From the NCBI GenBank assembly GCA_012729115.1, contig JAAYDR010000059.1:19556-83555 (forward strand): a DNA stretch of 64,000 nucleotides, read 5' to 3'. A model generated the notes under the pieces. The model did not search any database, was not told the origin of the DNA, and saw only the letters and a program-made list of their open reading frames with translations. A program made the translations under genes and the position numbers. Below are positions 1-7,510 of this stretch, one piece after another (position 1 is the stretch's first letter; every line of letters starts with the position of its first letter). Source of the DNA: Clostridiales bacterium (GTDB lineage Bacteria > Bacillota > Clostridia > Christensenellales > Aristaeellaceae).

Positions 1-32
1 CAGGAATTGACGTGGTGCCCGGCGATGTGTAA
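1..32 (+). CDS. C-terminal end of an upstream gene (partial)
   Basis: The reading frame from base 3 encodes the last nine residues GIDVVPGDV before a TAA stop at 30-32, and the next gene starts 57 bases later on the same strand. This is most likely the tail of the gene preceding the foldase. The fragment is too short to identify and no function is proposed. Confidence 0.35.
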   Translation, partial: GIDVVPGDV

Positions 33-88
33 GGGCTCCGCCCGGACCCCATCCCGATTTTGAATGGGATCGAAAGGAATGCAAAACA

Positions 89-1591
89 ATGAGAAAAACC
101 ACCCGCTGGCTCTGTTTACTGCTCTGCCTATGCCTGACGATTGGCATTGCCGCACTGGCGGAAGCCCCCGCAGCCGATGCCGCCGACCCCGTATCGGTGC
201 CCCCCACAACCGCCGCCGAGGAATATGAAGGCTCCACCCTTGTGGCTAAGCTGAACGAACGGGAGATCACCTGGGCGGATCTGAAGGTTGACTATGAAAA
301 CCTGGTCAACAACTTTTCCAGCCAATATGATTTTTCCGACCCCTCTGTGAAGGCCATGTTCCAGACCTATGTACTGGACAGCTTTATCCGTGAAACCGTG
401 ATTTTCCAGCAGGTCAAGACCGCCGGTCTGGAGCTTACCGCCGAGGAAAAAGCCGCCAGTGACGCCGAGGCGGATCAGATGTGGAGCGACGCCATCGCCA
501 GCTACATCAGCAATGAATATGCCGATCTTACAGATGAGAGCCCTGAGGAGAAGAAAGCGGAAGCCAACGCCGCCGCCGAAGCCTATTTTAACGAGATGGG
601 CTATTCCCCTGAGATCCTGCGGGAGCAGATGGCCCAGTCCAAGATGTATGATCGCCTGTATGCTCAGGTGACCCAGGACATCGTGGTTACGGATGCGGAC
701 GTGGAGGCCGACTACCAGGCCAAGGTGGCCGCGGATAAGGCCCTCTACGAGAATGATATTGCCGGATACATCAACTACAACAGCTATGTGGACCAGTCCG
801 CTTACTACGCCATGATGACCGGCAGCAGCGCCGCAGACATGGAGTACGCCTGGTACAAGCCCGCTGGCTTTCGGGCGGTGAAGCACATTCTGCTTCCTGT
901 GGACGAGGAACTGATGAGCAAGTACAAGGACCTCCAGGCCCGTCTGGAGGAGCAGATGGATGCTGAAGCGGCCAAGGAGCAGGGAACCGCTGAAGATGCC
1001 GCCGCTGCCGACGCCACCCAGGAACCTGCCCAGAATCCGGTGACCCAGGCGGATGTGGATCTGGCCAAGGCCGACATCCTCAACTCCCTGTCTGCGAAGG
1101 TGGACGAAATCAACCAGAAGATCAACGAGGGCGTGTCCTTTGACGAGCTGATCGCCACCTATGGCGTGAAGGCCGACGGCACCACAACCGACCCCGGTAT
1201 GACCAATGAGCCCACCAAGACCACCGGGTACGAAGTTGCCAAAGAGTCTGTGAACTATGTGCCTGAGTTTGTGGAAGCGGCCTTCTCCGTGGATAACATT
1301 GGCGATGTGTCGGCCCCCTACCTGAGCGATTATGGCGTACATATTGTGAAGTACATCGGGGATGTGGCTGCGGGCCCCGTTGCCATGACCGATGCACAGC
1401 GCCAGGCCAAGATGGCCTCAATGCTGGAGGATCGCAAAGCCGAAGCTTTCTCGGCCAAGCTGGATGAGTGGATTGCAGCGTCCAACATCACCTACACCGG
1501 TGTGATCCTTTCCTATGAGGAGCTGGAAGCCGCCTATGCCGCCGAGGCAGAGGAAGCGGAGGAGATGAGCGTAGAGGGCCTGGAGCCCTGA
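89..1591 (+). CDS. Secreted parvulin-type peptidyl-prolyl isomerase (SurA/PrsA-like foldase)
   Basis: A 500-residue exported protein. Residues 1-24 form a signal peptide with a hydrophobic core and an ALA cleavage site. There is no lipobox cysteine, so unlike classical PrsA it is probably not a lipoprotein. Residues of about 45-220 are helical and match the SurA_N-like chaperone region. A parvulin domain follows from about residue 265 (FRAVKHILLP) to 430 (DYGVHIVKYIG), interrupted by a Glu/Ala-rich insert around 295-325. The C-terminal tail is acidic. By family it would catalyse prolyl isomerisation and help fold secreted proteins outside the membrane. The start follows a GAAAGGAA ribosome site. 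A strong hairpin terminator lies after the stop. Confidence 0.85.
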   Translation: MRKTTRWLCLLLCLCLTIGIAALAEAPAADAADPVSVPPTTAAEEYEGSTLVAKLNEREITWADLKVDYENLVNNFSSQYDFSDPSVKAMFQTYVLDSFIRETVIFQQVKTAGLELTAEEKAASDAEADQMWSDAIASYISNEYADLTDESPEEKKAEANAAAEAYFNEMGYSPEILREQMAQSKMYDRLYAQVTQDIVVTDADVEADYQAKVAADKALYENDIAGYINYNSYVDQSAYYAMMTGSSAADMEYAWYKPAGFRAVKHILLPVDEELMSKYKDLQARLEEQMDAEAAKEQGTAEDAAAADATQEPAQNPVTQADVDLAKADILNSLSAKVDEINQKINEGVSFDELIATYGVKADGTTTDPGMTNEPTKTTGYEVAKESVNYVPEFVEAAFSVDNIGDVSAPYLSDYGVHIVKYIGDVAAGPVAMTDAQRQAKMASMLEDRKAEAFSAKLDEWIAASNITYTGVILSYEELEAAYAAEAEEAEEMSVEGLEP

Positions 1592-1639
1592 GGCGACCCG
1601 GATCCCCGCTGCGTAAGAATTGATATTAAATCCATGAAC

Positions 1640-1680
1640 AGCAGCCCCCGGCCGTGTGCCGGGGGCTGCTGCTTTGCTTT
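1640..1680. terminator. Bidirectional rho-independent terminator
   Basis: A perfect 13-bp stem (1640-1652 with 1658-1670) has a five-base loop and is followed by a T-rich stretch. It lies between the convergent foldase and O-antigen-ligase-like genes and can serve both. Confidence 0.7.
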
Positions 1681-1687
1681 CATGGAG

Positions 1688-3007
1688 TCACTTTGCCTTG
1701 GAGGATGCACCGGTCTGGGGAGCAGCCGCCATCATGGACAGCGTCGCTCCCAGGCAAAGCAGCAGGGGAATCTCCCGGCTGTAAACGACGGTGGAGACCA
1801 CTGTCAGGGCCAGGAGCACGGCCCATTGCAACAGCAGGTGAGGCCTGGCTTCACTGTGAAAAGCACCTCGCAGACTTCCCTGGCCCAACAACCAAACCAG
1901 AGCAATGAAGGCCAGCCCGCCCAGGATGCCCAGGGCGGAGAGCAGGTCCAGCAGGTCGCTGTGCTGGCTGAGAAGGGCACCGGTTCCAGGGAGAGCTCCC
2001 AGCAGGGGTGAGGCGGCAATGCCCTGCAGGGGCAGGCGGTAATAGTCCAATCGGGTGGCTGAATCCGTGATTGTGCCGCTCATGGCGTCAAGAAGCTGGT
2101 GAAGGCTGATGGAAAAGTTTTCCATGCCCAAGTGCCGGCAAAGGGAGGCAGCCCAGGAGACCAGGGGCACCCGGGCCAGAAAGACGGCCAGAAACAGGGG
2201 GAGAGTCCAAAGCAAAGAGGCAAGGACACTCATGGGACGCTTAAAAAGCCGCAGGGACAGGCGGCGAAGCAGTGCGGCCAGGCCCTCCATGACCAGCAGG
2301 GCCGTGGCGAAGATCAGCGCGTAGGTATACTGGGACAGGGCGATCATCCCGTATTGGAGGATGCAAAAAACCGAAAAGCCAAGCCGCTTCCAGCCACGGT
2401 ATTGTTGCATGGCAAAGCAGGTAAGAGGCAAGGACAGCACGGAAGCGTAAATGAAGTCATACCCGCCGATGTTGCGAAGCATGAGTTCTGTCAGATAGGC
2501 CTCCCGCCCCGGCTCCCCCGAGCCCAGGGAACGGGCATAGGCATAAATGCGCCCTCCCCGCAGCATGCCCTGAATGAGCCAGCCCAGGGTGGTGAGGGTG
2601 GTGAGGGCAAAGGCGCACAGAAGCGTTTCCTTCACCCAGCGCCACAGGCGGGGGTCTTCCCGGTCCCTGGCATATCCGCAAAACAGCAGCGGGAACCAGA
2701 ACATGACCTGCTGCGCGTAATAGCCCAGAAAATGATCCGTGCCCCGACGTAGAAAAAAACGAAGCACCAGAGGCAGCGCCGCCATCAGGAGAAGGCGAAG
2801 CAAAACCCGGGGCCAGCGGGATTTAAGATAGGGGAAGTCCAGGAGCAGACCCACCCCGAACACAGCCACCGTCGCACCGCCTGCCAGGGCGCCGCCGATG
2901 GTTTGTACAGCCGGGAGAAGAAGCCACAGGATGTACAGGAGCAGGGAAGCATTGCACAGCCCGGCGGACAGGGCCGAGGCTTTGGGCATCGGTGAGGAAG
3001 GGGACAT
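1688..3007 (-). CDS. O-antigen ligase/polymerase-like integral membrane protein
   Basis: A 439-residue protein with about ten to twelve hydrophobic segments. Near residue 345 a periplasm-facing loop reads GALPGTGALLSQHSDLLDLL. It resembles the Wzy_C/O-antigen-ligase signature of a Gly-rich turn followed by a His and a Leu-rich helix. Members join or polymerise undecaprenyl-linked glycans on the outer face of the membrane. I chose the ATG at 3007 because AAGGAG lies just upstream. A longer frame to 3112 overlaps the promoter region. It stands alone and convergent to the foldase gene. The glycan substrate is unknown. It fits the envelope-polymer theme of the neighbouring LCP gene and the operon at 10-20 kb. 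Confidence 0.65.
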   Translation of the reverse strand: MSPSSPMPKASALSAGLCNASLLLYILWLLLPAVQTIGGALAGGATVAVFGVGLLLDFPYLKSRWPRVLLRLLLMAALPLVLRFFLRRGTDHFLGYYAQQVMFWFPLLFCGYARDREDPRLWRWVKETLLCAFALTTLTTLGWLIQGMLRGGRIYAYARSLGSGEPGREAYLTELMLRNIGGYDFIYASVLSLPLTCFAMQQYRGWKRLGFSVFCILQYGMIALSQYTYALIFATALLVMEGLAALLRRLSLRLFKRPMSVLASLLWTLPLFLAVFLARVPLVSWAASLCRHLGMENFSISLHQLLDAMSGTITDSATRLDYYRLPLQGIAASPLLGALPGTGALLSQHSDLLDLLSALGILGGLAFIALVWLLGQGSLRGAFHSEARPHLLLQWAVLLALTVVSTVVYSREIPLLLCLGATLSMMAAAPQTGASSKAK

Positions 3008-3062
3008 GGCAGTCACTCCTTGGCAGTTGGATCGTGGAAGGATTGCATTGTGCCGGATTTTT

Positions 3063-3091
3063 ATTATATCATAAAGCAGACAGGTGCTCCA
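3063..3091 (-). promoter_or_regulatory. Putative promoter of the O-antigen-ligase-like gene
   Basis: On the minus strand TGGAGC is separated by 17 bases from a perfect TATAAT, about 55 bases before the ATG. The -35 is weak and the -10 is strong. Confidence 0.4.
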
Positions 3092-3095
3092 GTGC

Positions 3096-3140
3096 GGGAA
3101 AGCGGGCGGCATCCTGCAGGGAAAGCGGGCGGCATCCTGC
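3096..3140. repeat. Two-copy tandem direct repeat, 22 bp unit
   Basis: Bases 3096-3117 and 3119-3140 are identical (gggaaagcgggcggcatcctg plus c) with one base between them. The repeat lies between the divergent promoters of the O-antigen-ligase-like gene and the small peptide gene. It could be a recent slippage duplication or a doubled protein-binding site. Confidence 0.8.
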
Positions 3141-3147
3141 CGTTTTC

Positions 3148-3176
3148 TTGCAGAACCTGGGATCCTGTGGTATATT
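3148..3176 (+). promoter_or_regulatory. Putative promoter for the small peptide and vanZ-like genes
   Basis: TTGCAG, a 17-base spacer and TATATT lie about 40 bases upstream of the 32-residue reading frame. Confidence 0.5.
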
Positions 3177-3217
3177 TTTCCATGATGAGCATCGTTTTTC
3201 GAACAAAGGAGAAGATC

Positions 3218-3316
3218 ATGCCCAAAGTAAAAATTGCTGTATCCGCCCTTCGCCGTGCCCTGGTGGCTGCAATGGCGGCAGCGCTCCTATTGTTTCTGGC
3301 GCTCGGCGATTCATGA
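3218..3316 (+). CDS. Small single-pass membrane peptide (32 residues)
   Basis: A short frame begins at an ATG preceded by AAAGGAGAAGATC, a near-ideal ribosome site, and downstream of a plausible promoter. The product has a basic N-terminus (MPKVK, then LRR near residue 12) and one Ala/Leu-rich hydrophobic helix from about residue 13 to 29. It ends 64 bases before the VanZ-like gene and is probably cotranscribed with it. I recognise no family. It could be a membrane microprotein or a leader peptide. A longer frame starting at 3020 overlaps the divergent promoter region and lacks such a ribosome site. Confidence 0.45.
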   Translation: MPKVKIAVSALRRALVAAMAAALLLFLALGDS

Positions 3317-3380
3317 ATGTATGTGAACTTTCACTGACCCGTGGCGTTGCGGGGTGTACAACTGAGGAAAGGGCTATGCG

Positions 3381-3956
3381 ATGGATGAGGTAACCGCGAT
3401 CTCTTTTGTGGTGCTGGCTGCGGCGCTTGCCCTGCCCGTGATAACCGGGGCCTTGGAGGAGCGGCACCAACTTTTGCAATGGATTCGCTATGTAATTTTT
3501 ACGGTCTATGTTTTTGCCAATCTCTATGAAACCCTCCTCTTTCGGGTGGTGACGCCAGAGCCCAGGTATGAGCTGGGACTGCTATGGTCCTATCGGGAGG
3601 CCCTGAGTATCCACCGGGATGGGGGCAGCGGGATCCGCCTTCTGATCACGGATTACGGGCTGCTGAAGGAGATCATTCTCAACATCCTGCTTTACATTCC
3701 TCTGGGCTATCTGCTCCCCTTTACCTGGCCTGCGCTGGCCCGGGGGAGGGGAGATACCTCCCCGGAGAGCGGGCTTTCGTGGCTTGTGGCTATATCCCAC
3801 AGGATCGTGCCCATTGGGCTTATTTGTAGCGTGCTCACGGAGCTTAGCCAGCTGCTTTTCCATCTGGGACTCTTTGAGTTTGACGACATCATCAACAATA
3901 CGCTGGGCTGTTTCTTGGGCGTGGGGCTGTACTGGCTGCTGATGAGACGGCCGTAG
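3381..3956 (+). CDS. VanZ-like family membrane protein
   Basis: A 191-residue protein with four to five membrane helices. It has the VanZ-family pattern: an early TVYVFANLYETLLFR helix, the NILLYIPLGYLLP loop-helix around residues 95-110, and the late ELSQLLFHLGLFEFDDIINN segment around 155-175. Its acidic FDDIINNTLG motif is the family hallmark. VanZ of Enterococcus gives low-level teicoplanin resistance by an undefined envelope mechanism, and most chromosomal homologues have unknown roles. The start follows GGAAAGGG. It sits between a small membrane peptide and a metal exporter. Confidence 0.8.
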   Translation: MDEVTAISFVVLAAALALPVITGALEERHQLLQWIRYVIFTVYVFANLYETLLFRVVTPEPRYELGLLWSYREALSIHRDGGSGIRLLITDYGLLKEIILNILLYIPLGYLLPFTWPALARGRGDTSPESGLSWLVAISHRIVPIGLICSVLTELSQLLFHLGLFEFDDIINNTLGCFLGVGLYWLLMRRP

Positions 3957-3961
3957 CCGCC

Positions 3962-3990
3962 TTGTTTCGACCATGCCGCTGTGGTATAAT
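3962..3990 (+). promoter_or_regulatory. Putative promoter of the cation diffusion facilitator gene
   Basis: TTGTTT, a 17-base spacer and a perfect TATAAT end 37 bases before the chosen ATG. A longer frame beginning at 3962 would translate this promoter, which argues for the downstream start. Confidence 0.5.
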
Positions 3991-4027
3991 CGAATCTCCA
4001 AACATAAATACACTTCAGCGGAACAGG

Positions 4028-5212
4028 ATGGGAGGGGTGCGGGTGACAGGCTGGCTGATCCGGCGCTTTATCTCAAACCCGGGGCAGGCGGAGGACCCCC
4101 AGGTGCGCAAGGCCTATGGAACCCTGGGCAGCAGCGTTGGCATTGGGCTGAACCTGCTTTTGGCCCTGGGCAAGTTGGTGCTGGGGCTCATCACGGGCTC
4201 GTTGGCTATCATCGCCGACGCCGCCAACAACCTCTCCGATGCGTTTGGAAGCATTGTATCCCTGGTGAGCATCCGGCTGGCGCAAAAGCCCATGGACAGG
4301 GAGCATCCCTTTGGCCATGGCCGTTTGGAATACATTGGGGCGCTGGGCGTAGGTGTGCTGATTCTGACGATGGGCGTCAACCTGCTGAAAAACGGCATTC
4401 AGGCGATGTTTCAGCCTGTTCCCCTGACCCTGTCCCTGCCTGTGCTGCTGCTGCTTTTGGTTGCTGCGCTGGTGAAGCTGTGGCTCTTTTTCTTTTACCG
4501 CACCCTGGGAAAAAAGGTGGGAAGCGCTACCCTTCTGGCCGCTTCCAAGGACAGCCTCAGCGACGTGCTGGCCACCGGCGGTGTACTGGTGAGCATCGGG
4601 CTGCATTACGCCTTTGGCTGGCAGACAGACGGGATCATGGGCGTGCTGGTGGCCCTGGTGGTGCTGCGGGCGGGCTATGGCGTGTGCAAGGACACGGTGG
4701 GGCAGCTGCTGGGGGAGAAACCGGACCCGGAAAAGGTCAGGAAGATACGGGAGATGCTGCTGGCATTCCCTGGCATACTGGGCATTCATGACCTGGTGCT
4801 CCACGATTACGGGCCGGGACGCTGCATAGCCTCCGTCCACGCGGAGGTAAGCGCCCAGGGCGACATCGTGGAGATCCATGAGGTGATTGACCAGGCCGAG
4901 CGGGAGATCGGAAGGGAACTCAACATCGTCATCTGCATCCACACGGACCCCATTATCACCGAAGATGAGACGGCAAACCAGGTGCGGGAGAAGCTGGAGA
5001 GCTTTTTGCAGGATATGGACAAAAGGCTGACCCTGCATGATTTTCGTATGGTGCCGGGGCAGCAGCAGGTGAATCTGATTTTTGACTGCGTGCTGCCTGG
5101 CGCTTACGGGGACAGGGAGGCGCTGCTGCGCTCCCTTGCCGCCTATGCCAAGTCCATTGACCCTCGCTATGAGGTGATTGTGCAGTTTGATACCGATTAT
5201 CTCTCCTGTTAA
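4028..5212 (+). CDS. Cation diffusion facilitator (CDF) family metal exporter
   Basis: A 394-residue transporter with six predicted helices in the N-terminal half and a cytoplasmic ferredoxin-like domain in the C-terminal half. The second-helix metal site reads DAANNLSD, giving Asn-x3-Asp. The fifth-helix site reads KDSLSD, giving Asp-x3-Asp. The loop HPFGHGRLEY is typical of the family. An Asn/Asp plus Asp/Asp site resembles MntE-type manganese exporters more than the His-containing zinc members, so Mn(II) export coupled to protons is a reasonable inference. A GTG at 4043 behind GGGAGGGG is an equally possible start. A terminator hairpin follows the gene. Confidence 0.85.
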   Translation: MGGVRVTGWLIRRFISNPGQAEDPQVRKAYGTLGSSVGIGLNLLLALGKLVLGLITGSLAIIADAANNLSDAFGSIVSLVSIRLAQKPMDREHPFGHGRLEYIGALGVGVLILTMGVNLLKNGIQAMFQPVPLTLSLPVLLLLLVAALVKLWLFFFYRTLGKKVGSATLLAASKDSLSDVLATGGVLVSIGLHYAFGWQTDGIMGVLVALVVLRAGYGVCKDTVGQLLGEKPDPEKVRKIREMLLAFPGILGIHDLVLHDYGPGRCIASVHAEVSAQGDIVEIHEVIDQAEREIGRELNIVICIHTDPIITEDETANQVREKLESFLQDMDKRLTLHDFRMVPGQQQVNLIFDCVLPGAYGDREALLRSLAAYAKSIDPRYEVIVQFDTDYLSC

Positions 5213-5240
5213 TCATTGACAAGTGAAACAAACCAGCCGC

Positions 5241-5276
5241 CAGAGCCGTTCCATAATGGATACGGTTCTGATTTTT
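5241..5276 (+). terminator. Rho-independent terminator after the CDF gene
   Basis: CAGAGCCGT pairs with ACGGTTCTG and CCAT with ATGG around one base, followed by TTTTTG. It ends only 20 bases before the LCP start codon. Confidence 0.6.
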
Positions 5277-5295
5277 GATGTGGGGGGAACACCGC

Positions 5296-6333
5296 GTGAA
5301 AGCTGGAAAGTGGATAAAAACCCTGGGTGGGTGCGCCCTGGCGCTGATCTTTTTGCTGGGCAGCGGGGCGCCGGCGTCTGCAACGTCCATACCCTGGGCC
5401 ATCTTTGGCACTCCCACGGGTAAGCCCTGGGAGCTTCCCCTGCCAACCCCCCGGCCTACACCGGCCCCCTCCCCAGAGATAATGGACGACGAAACACCGC
5501 TGCCCACGGATACTCCCCAGCCGGAGGAAACCCTGGCCATCCCCACCCAGGAGGAAGGGGTGCTGTCTCTGCTGCTCATCGGCGTGGACGCCCATGGCAG
5601 CGACAACCATGGCCGCAGTGACACGATGATCCTGGCCCGGCTGAACACGAACACCGGGGAGATCAAGCTGGTTTCCTTTCTTCGGGATCTGTATGTGAAG
5701 ATCCCCGGCAAGGGAAAGACCCGCTTGAACGCGGCCTATTACTACGGCGGGGCTGAGCTGCTGAAGAAAACCCTGAGCAGCAATTTCGCAGTCAACGTGG
5801 ACGGCGCGGTTGCCGTGGATTTTCGCTCCATGGTGGCGGTGATCGATCAGATTGGCGGCGTTCCGGTGACTTTCAATGAGAAGGAGCGGCTTGCGCTGAA
5901 CAAGCTGCTGAAGGAATACAACCGGGATTATGGTTTTGATCGCAACGACGGGCTTGTGGAAAAGGCCGGAGAGCAGGTACTCACCGGAAAGCAGGCCCTG
6001 TGCTTCAGCCGCATCCGCAAGCTGGACAGTGATTTTGTGCGCACCGACCGGCAACGGCGGGTGCTGGAAGGCATGCTGAGCAAGATCCGTACCCTGAGCC
6101 TGCCAAAACTGCTGGGGGTGGCTGCGAAGGTCTGGGGCAGCCTGGAGACCGACCTGAAGCTCTCAGACGCCATGGCGCTGCTGCCCCTGCTGAGGAGCGA
6201 CAAGGAGCTGACCCTTTCCGGCATGCAGATTCCCACTGATAACGGATACCAGAATGACGTGATCAACGGGATGATGGTGCTTGTGCCCAACTTGAAAAAG
6301 AACACCCAGGCAATACGGAACTTCTTTCAGTAG
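5296..6333 (+). CDS. LytR-CpsA-Psr (LCP) family cell-wall glycopolymer ligase
   Basis: A 345-residue protein with an N-terminal export signal or anchor (about residues 1-32) and a Pro/Thr-rich linker to about residue 85. The LCP domain follows. Its signatures are visible: VDAHGSDNHGRSDTMILARL, then FLRDLYVKIPGKGKTRLNAAY with the conserved Arg and Asp, and RIRKLDSDFVRTDRQRRVL near residue 245. LCP enzymes transfer teichoic acids, capsules or secondary wall polymers from undecaprenyl-pyrophosphate to peptidoglycan on the outer membrane face. I chose the GTG at 5296 because GGGGGGAA precedes it and the signal peptide starts there. Upstream in-frame TTG/ATG codons overlap the terminator tail. The 3' end overlaps the convergent gene by 7 bases. 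Confidence 0.9.
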   Translation: MKAGKWIKTLGGCALALIFLLGSGAPASATSIPWAIFGTPTGKPWELPLPTPRPTPAPSPEIMDDETPLPTDTPQPEETLAIPTQEEGVLSLLLIGVDAHGSDNHGRSDTMILARLNTNTGEIKLVSFLRDLYVKIPGKGKTRLNAAYYYGGAELLKKTLSSNFAVNVDGAVAVDFRSMVAVIDQIGGVPVTFNEKERLALNKLLKEYNRDYGFDRNDGLVEKAGEQVLTGKQALCFSRIRKLDSDFVRTDRQRRVLEGMLSKIRTLSLPKLLGVAAKVWGSLETDLKLSDAMALLPLLRSDKELTLSGMQIPTDNGYQNDVINGMMVLVPNLKKNTQAIRNFFQ

Positions 6334-6905
6334 CCGCCGACCCCGATGACCAGGTACACGACCAGGCCGATCAGGCCGGATCCGCCCATGACCAGCAGAG
6401 GACTGACCTTCCATCTCTTCAAAGCAAACAACCCCAGGGCGAAAATGCCGATGGAGAGAAAACGGACATCATGGAGGGTGTGAGGGAGTACACCCTTTGT
6501 AAAAAACGCCAGCATAACGATGGAAACGCCGGCGGAAGCGATCATGGCAACAACGGCAGGGCGCAGCCCTGAGAGTATATATTGTATGGCATTGAGATTG
6601 CGGTATTTGTAGTAGAGCTTTGCCAGCAGCAGGACGATGATGCAGGGGGCCAGGATACAGCCCAGGGTGGCAATCAATGCCCCCGGGATCCCCGCCATGC
6701 GCATACCCACAAAGGTGGCGGCATTTAAGGCAATGGGGCCCGGCGTCATTTCCGCGATGGTGATGATGTCGGTGAACTCTGTCAGGGACAGCCAGCCATG
6801 CAGCGTGACGATCTGCTCCTGGATGAGGGGGATTGCCACATAGCCGCCGCCAATGCTCAGCAGGCCGATTTGGATCATGCTCCACAGCAGCTGCCAATAG
6901 ATCAT
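6327..6905 (-). CDS. Chromate transporter family half-protein, second of a pair
   Basis: A 192-residue membrane protein matching one CHR domain, with the family marks LSIGGGYVAIPLIQEQ near the N-terminus and EMTPGPIALNAATFVG around residues 52-68. The ATG at 6905 follows GAAGGAGGAGG and overlaps the stop of the upstream paralogue by 4 bases (ATGA), so the two are translationally coupled. Short-chain CHR proteins occur as pairs that together equal one long ChrA and export chromate or related oxyanions. The true substrate here is unknown. An upstream extension to 6998 would run far into the partner gene. Confidence 0.85.
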   Translation of the reverse strand: MIYWQLLWSMIQIGLLSIGGGYVAIPLIQEQIVTLHGWLSLTEFTDIITIAEMTPGPIALNAATFVGMRMAGIPGALIATLGCILAPCIIVLLLAKLYYKYRNLNAIQYILSGLRPAVVAMIASAGVSIVMLAFFTKGVLPHTLHDVRFLSIGIFALGLFALKRWKVSPLLVMGGSGLIGLVVYLVIGVGGY

Positions 6906-7498
6906 TCTTCCTCCTCCTTCGGTCCCGCGGCTTTCGTGCCGCGGGCGCGGAACATGCCACCTACCAGGCCCAGCAGCGCGCACAGAAGGATGACCCAAAA
7001 GATGTTCACCCGGAAGAAATAGACGGCCACGAACACTCCTGCCATCACTGCGATGGATAGGAGGTTTTTGCTTTTCAGGACCCCATTTCCCAGGTCCAGC
7101 ACCACATTGCTAATCACCGCCGCCACACCTGCCTGCATTCCGCCCATCACCGCGCTCACATAGGCATTGTCACGGAATTGCCGGTAAAAAAACGATAGGA
7201 CGGATATGATCAGCAAGGGAGGGAGCGCGGTGCCGAGTACAGCCAGGAGAGCCCCTGGAATGCCGGCCATGCGGTAGCCCACCATCAAAGCGGCGTTTAC
7301 GGCCAGGGGTCCCGGGGCGGATTGGGATACGGATATAAGGTCCAGCATTTCCTGCTCGTCAATCCAGTTCAGCTCCTCCACAAAGCGCTTGCGCATCAAG
7401 GGCACAATCACATAGCCCCCGCCGAAGGTAAAGGCGCTGATTTTCAAGGTGGAGAGGAACAGCTCTCCCATCATCCTTTGATGCTGTTTCATGGTCAT
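6902..7498 (-). CDS. Chromate transporter family half-protein, first of a pair
   Basis: A 198-residue paralogue of the next gene with the same CHR layout: SAFTFGGGYVIVPLMRKRF near residues 21-39 and SVSQSAPGPLAVNAALMVG near 55-75. It ends in an acidic tail (KEEEE) where the ribosome site of its partner is embedded. The two genes overlap by 4 bases. The pair probably forms a heterodimer equivalent to full-length ChrA. It lies 13 bases downstream of the COG2509 flavoprotein gene and may share its transcript. Confidence 0.85.
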   Translation of the reverse strand: MTMKQHQRMMGELFLSTLKISAFTFGGGYVIVPLMRKRFVEELNWIDEQEMLDLISVSQSAPGPLAVNAALMVGYRMAGIPGALLAVLGTALPPLLIISVLSFFYRQFRDNAYVSAVMGGMQAGVAAVISNVVLDLGNGVLKSKNLLSIAVMAGVFVAVYFFRVNIFWVILLCALLGLVGGMFRARGTKAAGPKEEEE

Positions 7499-7510
7499 TC
7501 CCTGCTGTGC

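Noticed and set aside
128..1342. A 404-codon minus-strand open frame opposite the foldase gene
   Set aside because: The foldase has a signal peptide, domain signatures and a ribosome site. The antisense frame is a codon-bias shadow typical of this GC-rich sequence.
3020..3217. An N-terminal extension of the small membrane peptide gene
   Set aside because: It lacks a ribosome site and would translate the tandem repeat and the promoter region.
6333..6906. A frameshifted full-length chrA
   Set aside because: The two halves are complete CHR domains with separate ribosome sites and an ATGA overlap, as in genuine short-chain pairs.
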